Notes: generated from the letters alone by a model not told the origin. DNA of 64,000 bases from Elusimicrobiota bacterium (GCA_016194745.1 JACQBA010000005.1:124001-188000); one strand, 5' to 3'; shown: positions 48,064-57,860, numbered from the stretch's first letter. A program made the numbers and translations.

Positions 48064-49436
48064 GCGGTCACGTCCTCCTTTTGAGCGCGCTCGGCGGCCA
48101 TCATCTCGTCGGTGAAGCCGGTGTCGATGTCGCCGGACCGAAATCGCGGGTGGGCGAGCACTTTCAAATGGAACGGGATCGTCGTCGAGGGTCCCTCGAT
48201 CGAGAACTCGCGCAGCGCCTGGATGGAACGGGCGATGGCGGCGGGCCGGTCGGTGCCGGAGACGATCAGCTTGGCGAGCAGGCTGTCGTAGTAGCTCGGC
48301 ACGGTGTAGCCGGCGTACAAATGCGTATCGATGCGCACGCCGGGGCCTCCGGGCAGCCGCAGGCCGTCGACCCGGCCCGGGCAGGGCGCGAATCCGCGGG
48401 CGGGGTCCTCCGCGTTGACGCGGAACTCGATGCAGGCGTTCATCGGTTCCGCGGCTCGCGCCTGATCGAAGCTCAGCCGCTCTCCCATCGCGACGCGCAG
48501 CTGCTCCGCGCACAGGTCGAGCCCCGTGACGGTCTCGGTCACGGGATGCTCCACCTGCAGGCGCGTGTTGACCTCGATGAAGTAGAAGTTGCCCTTCTTG
48601 TCGAGAAGGAACTCGACCGTCCCGGCGTTCACGTAGCGCGCGGCCTTGGCGAGTCGGACCGCCGCCTCCTGCATGCGGGAGCGGATCTGGGGCGTCACCG
48701 CGGGCGAGGGGGACTCCTCGATGAGCTTCTGATGGCGACGCTGGGTGCTGCAGTCGCGCTCCGGGAACGCGACGACCGTTCCGTGTGAGTCGGCCATGAT
48801 CTGGATCTCGACGTGGCGAGGCTTCTCGATGAATTTCTCGATGTAGACCGAGCCGTCGCCGAAGGCCGCCTTCGCCTCGCTCTGCGCCATCTCGAGCTCG
48901 CGCTTCAAATCCTCGCGACTGCGGACGAAACGCAGGCCCTTGCCTCCGCCGCCCGAGGCGGCCTTGACCATCACCGGAAATCCGATCTCGTCGGCTACCT
49001 TGAGGAAATCGCCGTCGACCAGCCCCTTGGTCCCCGGCACGACCGGCACCGACGTCTCGATCGCCAGCGCCTTCGCGGTGGACTTGTAGCCGAGCTTCCG
49101 GATCGATTCCGCGGCGGGGCCGATGAAGGTGAACCCGCGCTCTGCGCACGCCGCCGCGAAATCGGAGTTTTCGGAAAGGAACCCATAGCCCGGATGGATC
49201 GCCTCGGCGCCCGTGATCTTCGCCGCGGCCAGAACCGCGTCGAACTTGAGATAGCTGTCGCGCGCCGGTCCGGGCCCGATGCAGACGGCTTCGTCGGCCA
49301 GCGAAACGTGCATCGCCTCGCGGTCGGCTTCCGAATAGACGGCGACCGTCTTGAGGCCGAGATGGCGGCAGGCGCGGATGACGCGCACCGCGATCTCGCT
49401 GCGGTTGGCGATGAGCACTTTGGTGAAGGAGGGCAT
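48060..49436 (-). CDS. accC: Acetyl-CoA carboxylase biotin carboxylase subunit
   Basis: FTKVLIANRSEIAVRVIRACRHLGLKTVAVYSEAD; VKAASGGGGKGLRFV; ERDCSTQRRHQKLIEE; VNTRLQVEHPVTE. Confidence 0.95.
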   Translation of the reverse strand: MPSFTKVLIANRSEIAVRVIRACRHLGLKTVAVYSEADREAMHVSLADEAVCIGPGPARDSYLKFDAVLAAAKITGAEAIHPGYGFLSENSDFAAACAERGFTFIGPAAESIRKLGYKSTAKALAIETSVPVVPGTKGLVDGDFLKVADEIGFPVMVKAASGGGGKGLRFVRSREDLKRELEMAQSEAKAAFGDGSVYIEKFIEKPRHVEIQIMADSHGTVVAFPERDCSTQRRHQKLIEESPSPAVTPQIRSRMQEAAVRLAKAARYVNAGTVEFLLDKKGNFYFIEVNTRLQVEHPVTETVTGLDLCAEQLRVAMGERLSFDQARAAEPMNACIEFRVNAEDPARGFAPCPGRVDGLRLPGGPGVRIDTHLYAGYTVPSYYDSLLAKLIVSGTDRPAAIARSIQALREFSIEGPSTTIPFHLKVLAHPRFRSGDIDTGFTDEMMAAERAQKEDVTA

Positions 49437-49440
49437 GGGA

Positions 49441-51507
49441 TTATTGGGTTTCGGTTTTGACGTTCTGGACCAGGTTCGACCATAGGTCGACCTCGGCCGT
49501 CATGACGATGACGCCTCCGGACTCGATTTTCACTTTGTACTTGCTGCCGCCGATGAACTCGGCGGACCAATTCTCGGCTCCGGCGGAGGCGGGGGCTTTG
49601 CCGTCCTTCTTGCGCGCCCGCGCTTGCCGCCGCGCCTCGAGCAGAGTAGGGCCGCCTTCCAGCTGCCGGTGCGCCTGGGCCAGAGACACCGCGTCCTTCG
49701 TCGCCGTGCCGTCGAGGACTTCCGTCGAGCGCTTCCCGTGGGCCACGGCGTCCGTCTCGGTGCAGTACTGGCTCGACGACCGGTAGTCCCGAAGCGCCGC
49801 GGTGAAGTCCGCGGCGGCCACGCGCGTATCGCCCCGGGCCAGAAGCGCCTCGCATTGCTCCGGAGGCTGGATGCGCGGGAAGGCGAGTATCGCTCCGTAC
49901 TCCTCGATGGCTTCCGGGTAGCGCCTCAAGGCGTTCTTGAAGGCGTCCGCAAGGATGGTATGGAGATGGAAGATGCTCTGGGACGTGATCGGCGAGGGGT
50001 ATTTCCGCGTCAGCGCGATCGCCATGTTGCATTCCTTCACCGCTTCTTCGGCCGAGTCCTTGGCGTGGTACGCTTCGCACAAGTAGCCGTGCGCCAGGGC
50101 GTCCCGCGGCTGGACCTCGACCGCGGCCTGCGAGTAGCGCAGCGCCGTCGTGGTGTCGTTGCGGTCGAACGCCTCCTCGATCTTGTTGTAGAGGTTCCAC
50201 GTATACGGGCGCACCCACCGGCCGTTTTCCTTCACGAACGCCAGAAAGTCCTGCTCCGGCTGGGCGCCCTGCGCCAGGTAGCTGTAGCTGACATAGGCTG
50301 CGTCGTCCTCGGCTTGGGTCAGCTTCAGATCTGAGAACTGCCATGCGGCTGTGTTGGTGATGAGCTTGAATTCGTCCGGCGGGCACGTCGCCCGTGCGGC
50401 GGCCGAGAGCATGTCGTAGGCCGCATCGATGTCGCCGGACTGGACGGCCTCGAGATAGCGCGCCGCGATACGAAGCAGGACCTGCTCGGGCCGATTCCTC
50501 TTGTACCAGCGAAAAACGAGCAGGCTGGCGCCGAGAGCGAGGAGCGCCAGCGCGATATAGACCGAGGCCATCGAGGATCTCCGCTGCCGCCACAGCGTCG
50601 TCGGGCCCGATGGTTCCGGCGTCTTCGCGGGAGGCTGCGCGACCGGAGGCTTCCTGTCCGTTTGATTGCGGAAGCGCATCGAATGCGCGCTGTGCTTGCG
50701 CGGCTCCTCGTGAGCGGACGGCTGCTCCGGGGCGGGCTTTTGCGGAGCCGGCGGCTGCAGGCGAGGCTCGCTGGGAGGCTTCTGCGCGGGCCTCGGCGGC
50801 TGTTGTGCCGGCGAGGAAGGCGAAGAAGACGCGGGCGGCGAGGACGGCGGCTGCTTGGCGGGCGGGGAGGCGCCTCCGGGCGCGGGCTTCTCCGTGTCGA
50901 TGCGGATGATGGTGGTGTGGGGCATCGGCGCCGGAGGCGTCGCCTCCGATGACCGAGGCTCGTCTACGGGTTTCCGGGCGGGCGCGTCGAGGGAGGGCAT
51001 CGGCCTGAGGGACGGCTCATCCGAGGGCTTCTTCGCCTCCTCGGATGCGCCGCCGACCTGCGGCGTGGGCGGCAGATCGATCTTGAGGGGCGGACCGCCT
51101 CCGCCGGAGGGTTTCAGATCGATCTTGATCTCCGCCATCCTCGCGGGCTCGGGCTTCGGCGGCTCGGATGGCGCCGTCCCGCTCGACTTCGCGTGGATCG
51201 GATCCGGCGCGGGAGGCACGGCCTTCGGCGGCGCCTTGAAGAAAGAACTGCCCTCGGGCTCGGGACCCTTGGCGGGCGCCTCCTTGGGGGCCGACTGTCC
51301 CTTTTCCGGCGGCGGCTTCGGCGACGCGTCCACCTTGAGCTTGAGCGGCAGACCGCATTGATCGCAGAAATTCTTCGCGAGGGAGTTTTGACCTTGGCAT
51401 TCCGGGCATACCTTGACTAATCGGCCGCCGCACTTGCCGCACGCGGCTCCGGACGTCGCCGGCGTCGCGCACTTGGCGCAGAGGACGACGGCGGGCTTCT
51501 CGCTCAA
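49441..51507 (-). CDS. Zinc-ribbon / Pro-rich linker / TM / TPR protein
   Basis: CAKC-x11-CGKC ... CPEC-x11-CDQC; Pro/Ser-rich linker; TM; TPR units; TTG start overlapping upstream stop (TTGA). Confidence 0.8.
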   Translation of the reverse strand: MSEKPAVVLCAKCATPATSGAACGKCGGRLVKVCPECQGQNSLAKNFCDQCGLPLKLKVDASPKPPPEKGQSAPKEAPAKGPEPEGSSFFKAPPKAVPPAPDPIHAKSSGTAPSEPPKPEPARMAEIKIDLKPSGGGGPPLKIDLPPTPQVGGASEEAKKPSDEPSLRPMPSLDAPARKPVDEPRSSEATPPAPMPHTTIIRIDTEKPAPGGASPPAKQPPSSPPASSSPSSPAQQPPRPAQKPPSEPRLQPPAPQKPAPEQPSAHEEPRKHSAHSMRFRNQTDRKPPVAQPPAKTPEPSGPTTLWRQRRSSMASVYIALALLALGASLLVFRWYKRNRPEQVLLRIAARYLEAVQSGDIDAAYDMLSAAARATCPPDEFKLITNTAAWQFSDLKLTQAEDDAAYVSYSYLAQGAQPEQDFLAFVKENGRWVRPYTWNLYNKIEEAFDRNDTTTALRYSQAAVEVQPRDALAHGYLCEAYHAKDSAEEAVKECNMAIALTRKYPSPITSQSIFHLHTILADAFKNALRRYPEAIEEYGAILAFPRIQPPEQCEALLARGDTRVAAADFTAALRDYRSSSQYCTETDAVAHGKRSTEVLDGTATKDAVSLAQAHRQLEGGPTLLEARRQARARKKDGKAPASAGAENWSAEFIGGSKYKVKIESGGVIVMTAEVDLWSNLVQNVKTETQ

Positions 51508-51884
51508 GGGGAGATCAGGAACAGAGGCTGGCCGAATTCGACCGCCTTTCCGTCCTCGATGAGGACCTTCGCCACGCGGCCCGCGCCCGCGGTCGTGACG
51601 TTGACAGGCGAGCCGCCGGTCTCGATGACGCCGAGCACGTCGCCCGCGGCCACGCTTGCGCCTTCGTCCGCGCGTCGCGCCTTTCCCGGCGCTCCCCAGC
51701 GGAAAACGCCGACGCCCGGGGACGCTACCGGCATGAAGCTCGACGTCGGGAAGGGCGTCTCGGGCACCGTATTGGCCCCTTCGAGCCGGAGCTCGAGGCG
51801 GAGCTCGCCGCGACGGTAGCTGACTTCGACGAGGTCGGTGCCGCGCATCCAAGAGAGGAGCTTCGTGAGCGTTTCATTTTTCAT
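51504..51884 (-). CDS. AccB/BCCP-like biotinyl-domain protein lacking the biotinylation lysine
   Basis: MKNETLTKLLSWMRGTDLVEVSYRRGELRLELRL; VAAGDVLGVIETGGSPVNVTTAGAGRVAKVLIEDGKAVEFGQPLFLI. Confidence 0.8.
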   Translation of the reverse strand: MKNETLTKLLSWMRGTDLVEVSYRRGELRLELRLEGANTVPETPFPTSSFMPVASPGVGVFRWGAPGKARRADEGASVAAGDVLGVIETGGSPVNVTTAGAGRVAKVLIEDGKAVEFGQPLFLISP

Positions 51885-51894
51885 GATGTCGTCC

Positions 51895-52386
51895 TTAGCG
51901 TTTTCGCCTCGACGTCTTCGCCCGCCGCGTCCGCTGCAGGCGCACGAGATTTTGGGGATTCAGAGCCAAGAGCCCGGCCCCCAGGGGATCGAAGGCGCCG
52001 GGGAGCAGGGAGTAGACGCGGGTCGGCGTCACTTTCTCTCGCCGGGATCCCGCCTCGATATCGACGATGTAGAGGTCCGTGTCCTTGGAGGAGAACTCGA
52101 GCAGCACCTGCCGGCAGGCGCCGCAGGGGCGCGCCTTGCGTCCGACCACGCAGGCCGCGCGGATGTCCTTCTGTCCGTGCGTCACGGCGGTGCTGACCGC
52201 AACGCGCTCGGCGCACATGCTCAGGCCGTAGCTCGCGTTCTCCACGTTCGCGCCCGCGAAGATCCGGCCCGAGCCCGTCAGCACCGCGGCGCCGACGGGG
52301 TAGCGCGAATAGGGGCAGTACGCGAGCTTCTGGGCGCGCTTGGCGGCCTCGATCAGCGTGCGGATCCGGCGGGGATGGAGCTTCAT
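51895..52386 (-). CDS. cdd: Cytidine deaminase
   Basis: AYCPYSRYPVGAAVLTGSGRIFAGANVENASYGLSMCAERVAV; KARPCGACRQVL. Confidence 0.95.
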   Translation of the reverse strand: MKLHPRRIRTLIEAAKRAQKLAYCPYSRYPVGAAVLTGSGRIFAGANVENASYGLSMCAERVAVSTAVTHGQKDIRAACVVGRKARPCGACRQVLLEFSSKDTDLYIVDIEAGSRREKVTPTRVYSLLPGAFDPLGAGLLALNPQNLVRLQRTRRAKTSRRKR

Positions 52387-53498
52387 GCGTTGGCCTTGCC
52401 GAACAGGGCGCGGCTCTCCGCCTCGAAGCGCCGACGCAGGCGCTCGCGGTCCGCGGCCGGCAGGAACAGGTGGTCGACCGAGTCGAGCGCGATGCCGGCC
52501 AGGTCCGCGAGGGAGAATCCCAAGTGCATCGCCGTCTCGAACTCGTGGGTCAAGTCGATCCCGATGATCCCGCGATAGTCCGTGTTGAGCGTGACCTTCA
52601 CGCCGGAGCGGTAGAACGACGTCACGGGATGCGACGCTAAATCGGGCACCGACTTGGTGCGGACGTTCGAGGTGATGCCGATCTCGAGCGGGACGCCGAG
52701 CCGCACGACCTCCTGCTGGAGCGCGGGGTCTTCCATGAGGTGTGTGCCGTGGCCGATGCGCCGGACTTCGAGCGAGAGAGCGGCGCGCAGGTTGGCGGTG
52801 CCGACGGTTTCTCCCGCGTGGCAGGTCGCGGGAATGCCGAACTTGCGCGCCTCCTCGAAGAAATCGGCGTACTCCATCGTGGGGTAGCGGGCCTCGTCTC
52901 CGGCCAGGTCCATGCCGACCACGCCGGGTTCGGCGAGGCCGTTCGACTCCCGATAGGCTTTCTTCATGGCGTCGAAGGCGCGCCGGTTGTCCTTGGGGCT
53001 GTGCGAGCGCATGAGGCAGACGATGACGCCGCTCGTCACCCCGTGGTCCTTGAGTCCGCGCTCGAGCCCTTTGAGCACGGCCTCGAGCGCCGCCTCGACG
53101 GTGAACTTGGCTGTCGCGTTGAGGACGGGGGCGAAGCGCGCCTCGACGTGGCGGATATTCTCCGCGGCGCAGTCCTCGCAGAGCTCGTACGCCGCCCGCT
53201 CCAGCGCCCGCGCGTCGCGCAGGAGGGGGAGGATGATCGGGAATACGTCGAGAAACTCCTTGAGCGACTGGCACGACTGGGAGACTTGAATGAGCGGGAT
53301 CAGGTCCTTGAGAGTGGCCGCGGGGAGCTTGACCTTGCGCTCCTTGGCCAACTCGAGGACGGTCGCCGGCCGGAGCGAGCCGTCCAGGTGGCAGTGGATG
53401 TCCACCTTCGGCATCTCGCGCAGCAGCCGTCGCATCTCCGCGGTCGTGCGGGGCGATGCCTCGTCGCGCTTGGCGGCCGCCGGCTTATGCGGGGACAT
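52383..53498 (-). CDS. add: Adenosine deaminase
   Basis: MPKVDIHCHLDGSLRPAT; GVVGMDLAGDE; CHAGETVGTANLR; LNTDYRGIIG. Confidence 0.92.
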   Translation of the reverse strand: MSPHKPAAAKRDEASPRTTAEMRRLLREMPKVDIHCHLDGSLRPATVLELAKERKVKLPAATLKDLIPLIQVSQSCQSLKEFLDVFPIILPLLRDARALERAAYELCEDCAAENIRHVEARFAPVLNATAKFTVEAALEAVLKGLERGLKDHGVTSGVIVCLMRSHSPKDNRRAFDAMKKAYRESNGLAEPGVVGMDLAGDEARYPTMEYADFFEEARKFGIPATCHAGETVGTANLRAALSLEVRRIGHGTHLMEDPALQQEVVRLGVPLEIGITSNVRTKSVPDLASHPVTSFYRSGVKVTLNTDYRGIIGIDLTHEFETAMHLGFSLADLAGIALDSVDHLFLPAADRERLRRRFEAESRALFGKANA

Positions 53499-54411
53499 AT
53501 TTCCCGATCAAGAGCTCGAGCTTCTTGTACGTCGCCTTGTTCATGGCCTCGGGGCGAGTGAAGACCGCCGTCGCCATCGCGCTCGCGCACTGGCAGGAGC
53601 GCGACAAGCCGGCGAGCTTCGGCAGCGCCTCTTCGATGACGCGCTGGGCGTTCGCCACATTGGCGGAGAGGTTTGCGACGACCTGCTCGATCGAGACCTC
53701 CTCGCCTTCCTTCCAGCAGTCGTAGTCGGTGACGAGGGCCATGGGCGCGTAGCAGATCTCCGCCTCCCGCGCGAGCTTGGCCTCGGGGATCGCGGTCATG
53801 CCGATGATCGAGTAACCGAGTTGCCGGTGCATCAGGGACTCCGCTCGCGAGGAGAACGCCGGGCCTTCCATGCAAATGTAGGTGCCGCCTTCGTGGGCGG
53901 TGACGCCTTGCCCGCGCGCCGTCTCGAAGAGGGAGCGGCTCATCGCGCCGCAGAACGGGTGGGCGAACGCGACGTGCCCGACGATCCCCTCGCCGAAGAA
54001 CGTCGAACGCCGGCCCTTGGTCTCGTCGGCCAATTGGTCGGGGAACACGAAATGCCGCGGCGCGAGCTCCTCGCGCAGCGAGCCGACCGCTCCCACCGAG
54101 ATGATGCGCTCGACGCCCAGGGATTTGAGCGCCCAGATGTTCGCGCGCCCGTTGATCTCGCCCGGGAGGATCTTGTGGCCGCGTCCGTGGCGAGGCAGGA
54201 ACGCGCAGCGCACGCCCCGGATCGTCCCGAGGATGATCGCGTCGGAGGGGTCGCCGAACGGCGTCTTGACGCGGACCTCGGAGACGTCGGTGATCGACTT
54301 CATCTCGTACAGTCCGCTGCCGCCGATGACGGCGAAGCGGACGGGCTGCCGGCCGTTGGCGCGGGTCGGGGCGGCGGAGGATTTCCTGCGGAGAGTCGCG
54401 GTCTTGGTCAT
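53485..54411 (-). CDS. mtnP: S-methyl-5'-thioadenosine phosphorylase
   Basis: FAVIGGSGLYEM; CAFLPRHGRGHKILPGEINGRANIWALKSLGV; CMEGPAFSSRAES; IGMTAIPEAKLAREAEICYAPMALVTDYDCW. Confidence 0.95.
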   Translation of the reverse strand: MTKTATLRRKSSAAPTRANGRQPVRFAVIGGSGLYEMKSITDVSEVRVKTPFGDPSDAIILGTIRGVRCAFLPRHGRGHKILPGEINGRANIWALKSLGVERIISVGAVGSLREELAPRHFVFPDQLADETKGRRSTFFGEGIVGHVAFAHPFCGAMSRSLFETARGQGVTAHEGGTYICMEGPAFSSRAESLMHRQLGYSIIGMTAIPEAKLAREAEICYAPMALVTDYDCWKEGEEVSIEQVVANLSANVANAQRVIEEALPKLAGLSRSCQCASAMATAVFTRPEAMNKATYKKLELLIGKYVPA

Positions 54412-54422
54412 GGGTCTCCTGG

Positions 54423-55682
54423 CTACGCCGCGGCCTTTTCCTTCTCTTCCGCGTAGAGGGGGAACTTCGCGCAGAGTCGGCGCACCTTGTCGTGGACCGC
54501 CTTGAGATACGTTTCGTCGCCTTTGTTCTTCAGCGCGTCGTCGATGAGTTCGGCGACTTCGTCCATTTCCTTTTCCCGCATGCCGCGGGAGGTGAGCGCG
54601 GGCGTCCCGATGCGCACGCCGCTCGTGACGAAGGGCTTCTGCGGATCGTACGGGATCGCGTTCTTGTTCACCGTGATCCCGGCCTTGTCCAGCGCCTCCT
54701 CGGCTTCTTTTCCGGTGAGGTTTTTCGGCCGCAGGTCGACGGAGAAAAGATGGCAGTCCGTGCCGCCCGACACGATGCGGTATCCCCGATCCTGCATGCC
54801 CAGGGCGAGCCGCCGGGCGTTGGCGAGCACCTGCTCCTGGTATCGCTTGAACTCGGGCTTGAGTGCTTCGCCGAAGCACACGGCCTTCGCCGCGATGACG
54901 TGCATGAGAGGACCGCCCTGGGTTCCGGGGAAGAGCACCTTGTCCAAGGCTTGCGCATGCGTCGCCTTGGAGAGGACCATCCCGCCGCGCGGGCCGCGGA
55001 GGGTCTTGTGCGTCGTCATCGTCGTGAAGTCGGTGTGCGGGACGGACGACGGGTAGACGCCGGCGGCGATGAGCCCCGCGTAGTGAGCCACGTCAGCCGC
55101 GAAGAACGCGCCGACAGAGTCCGCCATCTTGCGGAACCGCGCCCAGTCGAAGACGCGGGAGTAGTTGGAGGCTCCGGCGAAGATCATCTTCGGCTTGTGC
55201 TCCTGCACGAGCTTTTCCGCCTCCTCGTAGTCGAGCATCTCGGTGTCGCGCCGCACGCTCATCGGGACGATCTTGAAGAAGCGGCCCGAGAAGTTCAGCG
55301 GGTGGCCGTGGGTGAGGTGCCCGCCGTGCGCGAGGGACAGGGCCATCACGGTGTCGCCGGGCTGGAGCACGGACAGGTACATCGTGATGTTCGCCTGGGT
55401 TCCCGAATGCGGCTGGACGTTGGCGTGCTCGGCGCCGAAAAGCTTCTTGGCGCGGGCGATGGCCAGGTTCTCCGCGACGTCCACGAACTGGCAGCCGCCG
55501 TAGTAGCGCTTGCCCGGGTAGCCCTCGGCATATTTGTTCGTCATGATGGAGCCCTGCGCCTCGAGGACGGCGGAGGAGACGTAGTTCTCCGAGGCGATCA
55601 ACTCGAGGCCCTCCGCTTGGCGGCGAGACTCGTCCTGGATGGCTTGGTACACTTCGGGATCTTGGCGGCTGAGAGTGGTCAT
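54423..55682 (-). CDS. glyA: Serine hydroxymethyltransferase
   Basis: [57 protein letters not shown]. Confidence 0.98.
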   Translation of the reverse strand: MTTLSRQDPEVYQAIQDESRRQAEGLELIASENYVSSAVLEAQGSIMTNKYAEGYPGKRYYGGCQFVDVAENLAIARAKKLFGAEHANVQPHSGTQANITMYLSVLQPGDTVMALSLAHGGHLTHGHPLNFSGRFFKIVPMSVRRDTEMLDYEEAEKLVQEHKPKMIFAGASNYSRVFDWARFRKMADSVGAFFAADVAHYAGLIAAGVYPSSVPHTDFTTMTTHKTLRGPRGGMVLSKATHAQALDKVLFPGTQGGPLMHVIAAKAVCFGEALKPEFKRYQEQVLANARRLALGMQDRGYRIVSGGTDCHLFSVDLRPKNLTGKEAEEALDKAGITVNKNAIPYDPQKPFVTSGVRIGTPALTSRGMREKEMDEVAELIDDALKNKGDETYLKAVHDKVRRLCAKFPLYAEEKEKAAA

Positions 55683-55808
55683 GGGATAGGGTGGATCGAT
55701 CCGGGTGCGGCGGCCGTCCGCCCGGGTTGACAGGCCCGCGCGAACGCCGTCGTCTCAGAACTTTATCAAAATGGTTGGGGGTTGGAAAGGCGGGCGCGGC
55801 CGGCTCTA

Positions 55809-57707
55809 TTAGGTAGGGGAGGACTGGGAATCGCCCAGCAGATCGCCCTTGACGCCGTGTCCGGTGGAGGGCTTGAAGGTGGGGACGAGGTCCAAGAGCC
55901 GGTGCAGGGCCGCCTTGGGGTCCTGGCTTCGCATCGACAGTTCCAACTCCAGCATCCGGGCGGGCAATTCGGTGATGCCGCCCCCGTTCTCGGCCCGCAA
56001 GCGCATGATTTCGGGATGTTCCGAGGGTTCCGCGCCGGCCGGGTCCTCGACCAGCTCCTCATGGGATTTCTCACCCTGCTTGAGGCCGGTGACCGAAATC
56101 TCTATGTCGATCCCCGGCTCCAGGCCCGAGAGGAGGATCAGGTTCTTGGCCATGTCCATGATGCGGACGGGGTCTCCCATTTTGAGGACGAAGATGTCGC
56201 CCCCGTGCGCCATAGACGCGGCCTGGAGAATCAAGCCGACCGATTCCTCGACCGTCATGAAGTACCGCGTGGCGTCGGCGTCCGTGACGGTGACGGGGCC
56301 GCCGGCCGCGATCTGCTCCTGGAAGATCCTGAGCACCGAGCCCGAGCTGCCCAGCACGTTGCCGAATCGGACGGCGACGAAGCGGGTCTTGCTCGACTGC
56401 GCCATGGAGCGCACGACGATCTCGGCGGCGCGCTTGGTGGCTCCCATGACGCTGGAGGGACGCACGGCTTTGTCGGTGGAGACTAGTAGGAAAACCTCCG
56501 CCCCATAGCGGTCGGCCGCCGCCGCGAGCCGGTAGGTCCCGAGCGTGTTGTTGCTCACGCCCTCCTGGACGTTGAATTCCAGCTGGTGCACGTGCTTGTG
56601 GGCCGCGGCGTGAAGGACGACTTGCGGGGAATACTCCTTGAAGACCCGGTCGAGCAGGCCGACGTCCCGGACGTCTCCGAGGATCGGGATGATCTCCACG
56701 CTGGACTTGGCCGCTTTGAGCTCCGCGTCGCGGTAGAACAGGGCGGTGGCATGGTTCTCCAACAGGACGATGCGCGTAGGCTTGTAGGTCAGCGCCTGGC
56801 GGCACAGCTCGCTGCCGATCGTTCCGCCGGCGCCGCTGACGAGGACGATCTTGCCCTGGATGGTGCGCGAGATTTTTTCGGTGTCGAGACGGACGACGGG
56901 CCGATTTAGGAGGTCCGCGGGACGGACCTTCCGGATTTTCAATCCGTCGGAGCGGGAGCGCAGCATCTCGTCGAGGCTCGGCGCGATCTTGATTTCGGGG
57001 CGCCTTGCGGCGTGCCGCGTCGCCTCGACCACGGAGCGGACGATCTCGCCGCGCTTGGAAGCGATGGCGATCACGATCTCGTCGATGTGTTGGGTCTTGA
57101 GCAGCGACGGCAGGAGCCCGCGGTCGCCGAGTACCGGGACGCCGTGAACGCGGATGCCCCACTTCGCGGGATCGTCGTCGATGAGGCCGACGATCTCCTG
57201 GTGGCGATGCAGGAGCTGGACGAGCAGCATCTCGCCGATGCTTCCCGCGCCGATGACGAGGACCCTCGCCTCGGGCGGCCTGGCCGTCCATCGAGACTGC
57301 AGCCAGTGCATGATCCGCCGCGCGGACGCCCTCATGGCGAAGAGGGCGGAAAAGGCGATCAGCGGCTGCATCAGGAGGACCGAGCGCGGATAGCGTCCTT
57401 GCTCGAGGAACGTGACGCAGGCCGCGTTCAGCACGGCGGCCAGGCAGATCGCCTTGGCGAGCTCCCAAGCCTCGCTCATGCTGAGGACGAAGTACGCGCC
57501 GCGGTTCAAGCCGCAGGCGTACGCCGCGAAGAAGTACGAGAACAGCGCGTACGGCAGGGTGCGGAGGAACAGCAGCTGGTAGAACGGCGTAGGCTCGAAA
57601 TCGAACCGCAGCAGGAACGAGGCGTAGGATGCGAACGTGATGAGGAGGAGATCGGCCGAGAGAAGAAGGAGCCGTCGATGCGAGAACTGTAGTTGTACCT
57701 TAAGCAT
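55809..57707 (-). CDS. Membrane nucleoside-diphosphate-sugar epimerase/dehydratase (WbpM/CapD-like)
   Basis: N-terminal TM bundle; GAGSIGEMLLVQLL; IVLVSGAGGTIGSELCRQAL; VLHAAAHKHVHQLE; STDKAVRPSSVMGATKRAAE. Confidence 0.93.
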   Translation of the reverse strand: MLKVQLQFSHRRLLLLSADLLLITFASYASFLLRFDFEPTPFYQLLFLRTLPYALFSYFFAAYACGLNRGAYFVLSMSEAWELAKAICLAAVLNAACVTFLEQGRYPRSVLLMQPLIAFSALFAMRASARRIMHWLQSRWTARPPEARVLVIGAGSIGEMLLVQLLHRHQEIVGLIDDDPAKWGIRVHGVPVLGDRGLLPSLLKTQHIDEIVIAIASKRGEIVRSVVEATRHAARRPEIKIAPSLDEMLRSRSDGLKIRKVRPADLLNRPVVRLDTEKISRTIQGKIVLVSGAGGTIGSELCRQALTYKPTRIVLLENHATALFYRDAELKAAKSSVEIIPILGDVRDVGLLDRVFKEYSPQVVLHAAAHKHVHQLEFNVQEGVSNNTLGTYRLAAAADRYGAEVFLLVSTDKAVRPSSVMGATKRAAEIVVRSMAQSSKTRFVAVRFGNVLGSSGSVLRIFQEQIAAGGPVTVTDADATRYFMTVEESVGLILQAASMAHGGDIFVLKMGDPVRIMDMAKNLILLSGLEPGIDIEISVTGLKQGEKSHEELVEDPAGAEPSEHPEIMRLRAENGGGITELPARMLELELSMRSQDPKAALHRLLDLVPTFKPSTGHGVKGDLLGDSQSSPT

Positions 57708-57784
57708 AATGCGCGCCCTAAGACGCCATACAGTATAAGGTGGCGATGAGATGGAACAGGGGCCGTAGGGCCTGCTTAGTATTG

Positions 57785-57809
57785 GGCCTAAAGGCCTATT
57801 TTGCAATAG
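57785..57809 (+). promoter_or_regulatory. 25-bp element copy A (GGCCTAAAGGCCTATTTTGCAATAG)
   Basis: 21/25 identical to copy B at 19809-19833 (minus); 73 nt before start of formyltransferase. Confidence 0.6.
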
Positions 57810-57860
57810 TTTTTCGAGGAAAGGGGGTGGATTGCGAAATCCAGAAAAGCATGTTAAAAC

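Noticed and set aside
51504-51884. Frameshift explaining the missing biotin lysine
   Set aside because: Frame is continuous and both flanks of the hairpin match BCCP in the same frame; no alternative frame gives MKM
57785-57809. Flagellar sigma-28-type promoter (CTAAAG)
   Set aside because: No GCCGATAA-like -10 at the right distance and the conserved hairpin is not explained by it
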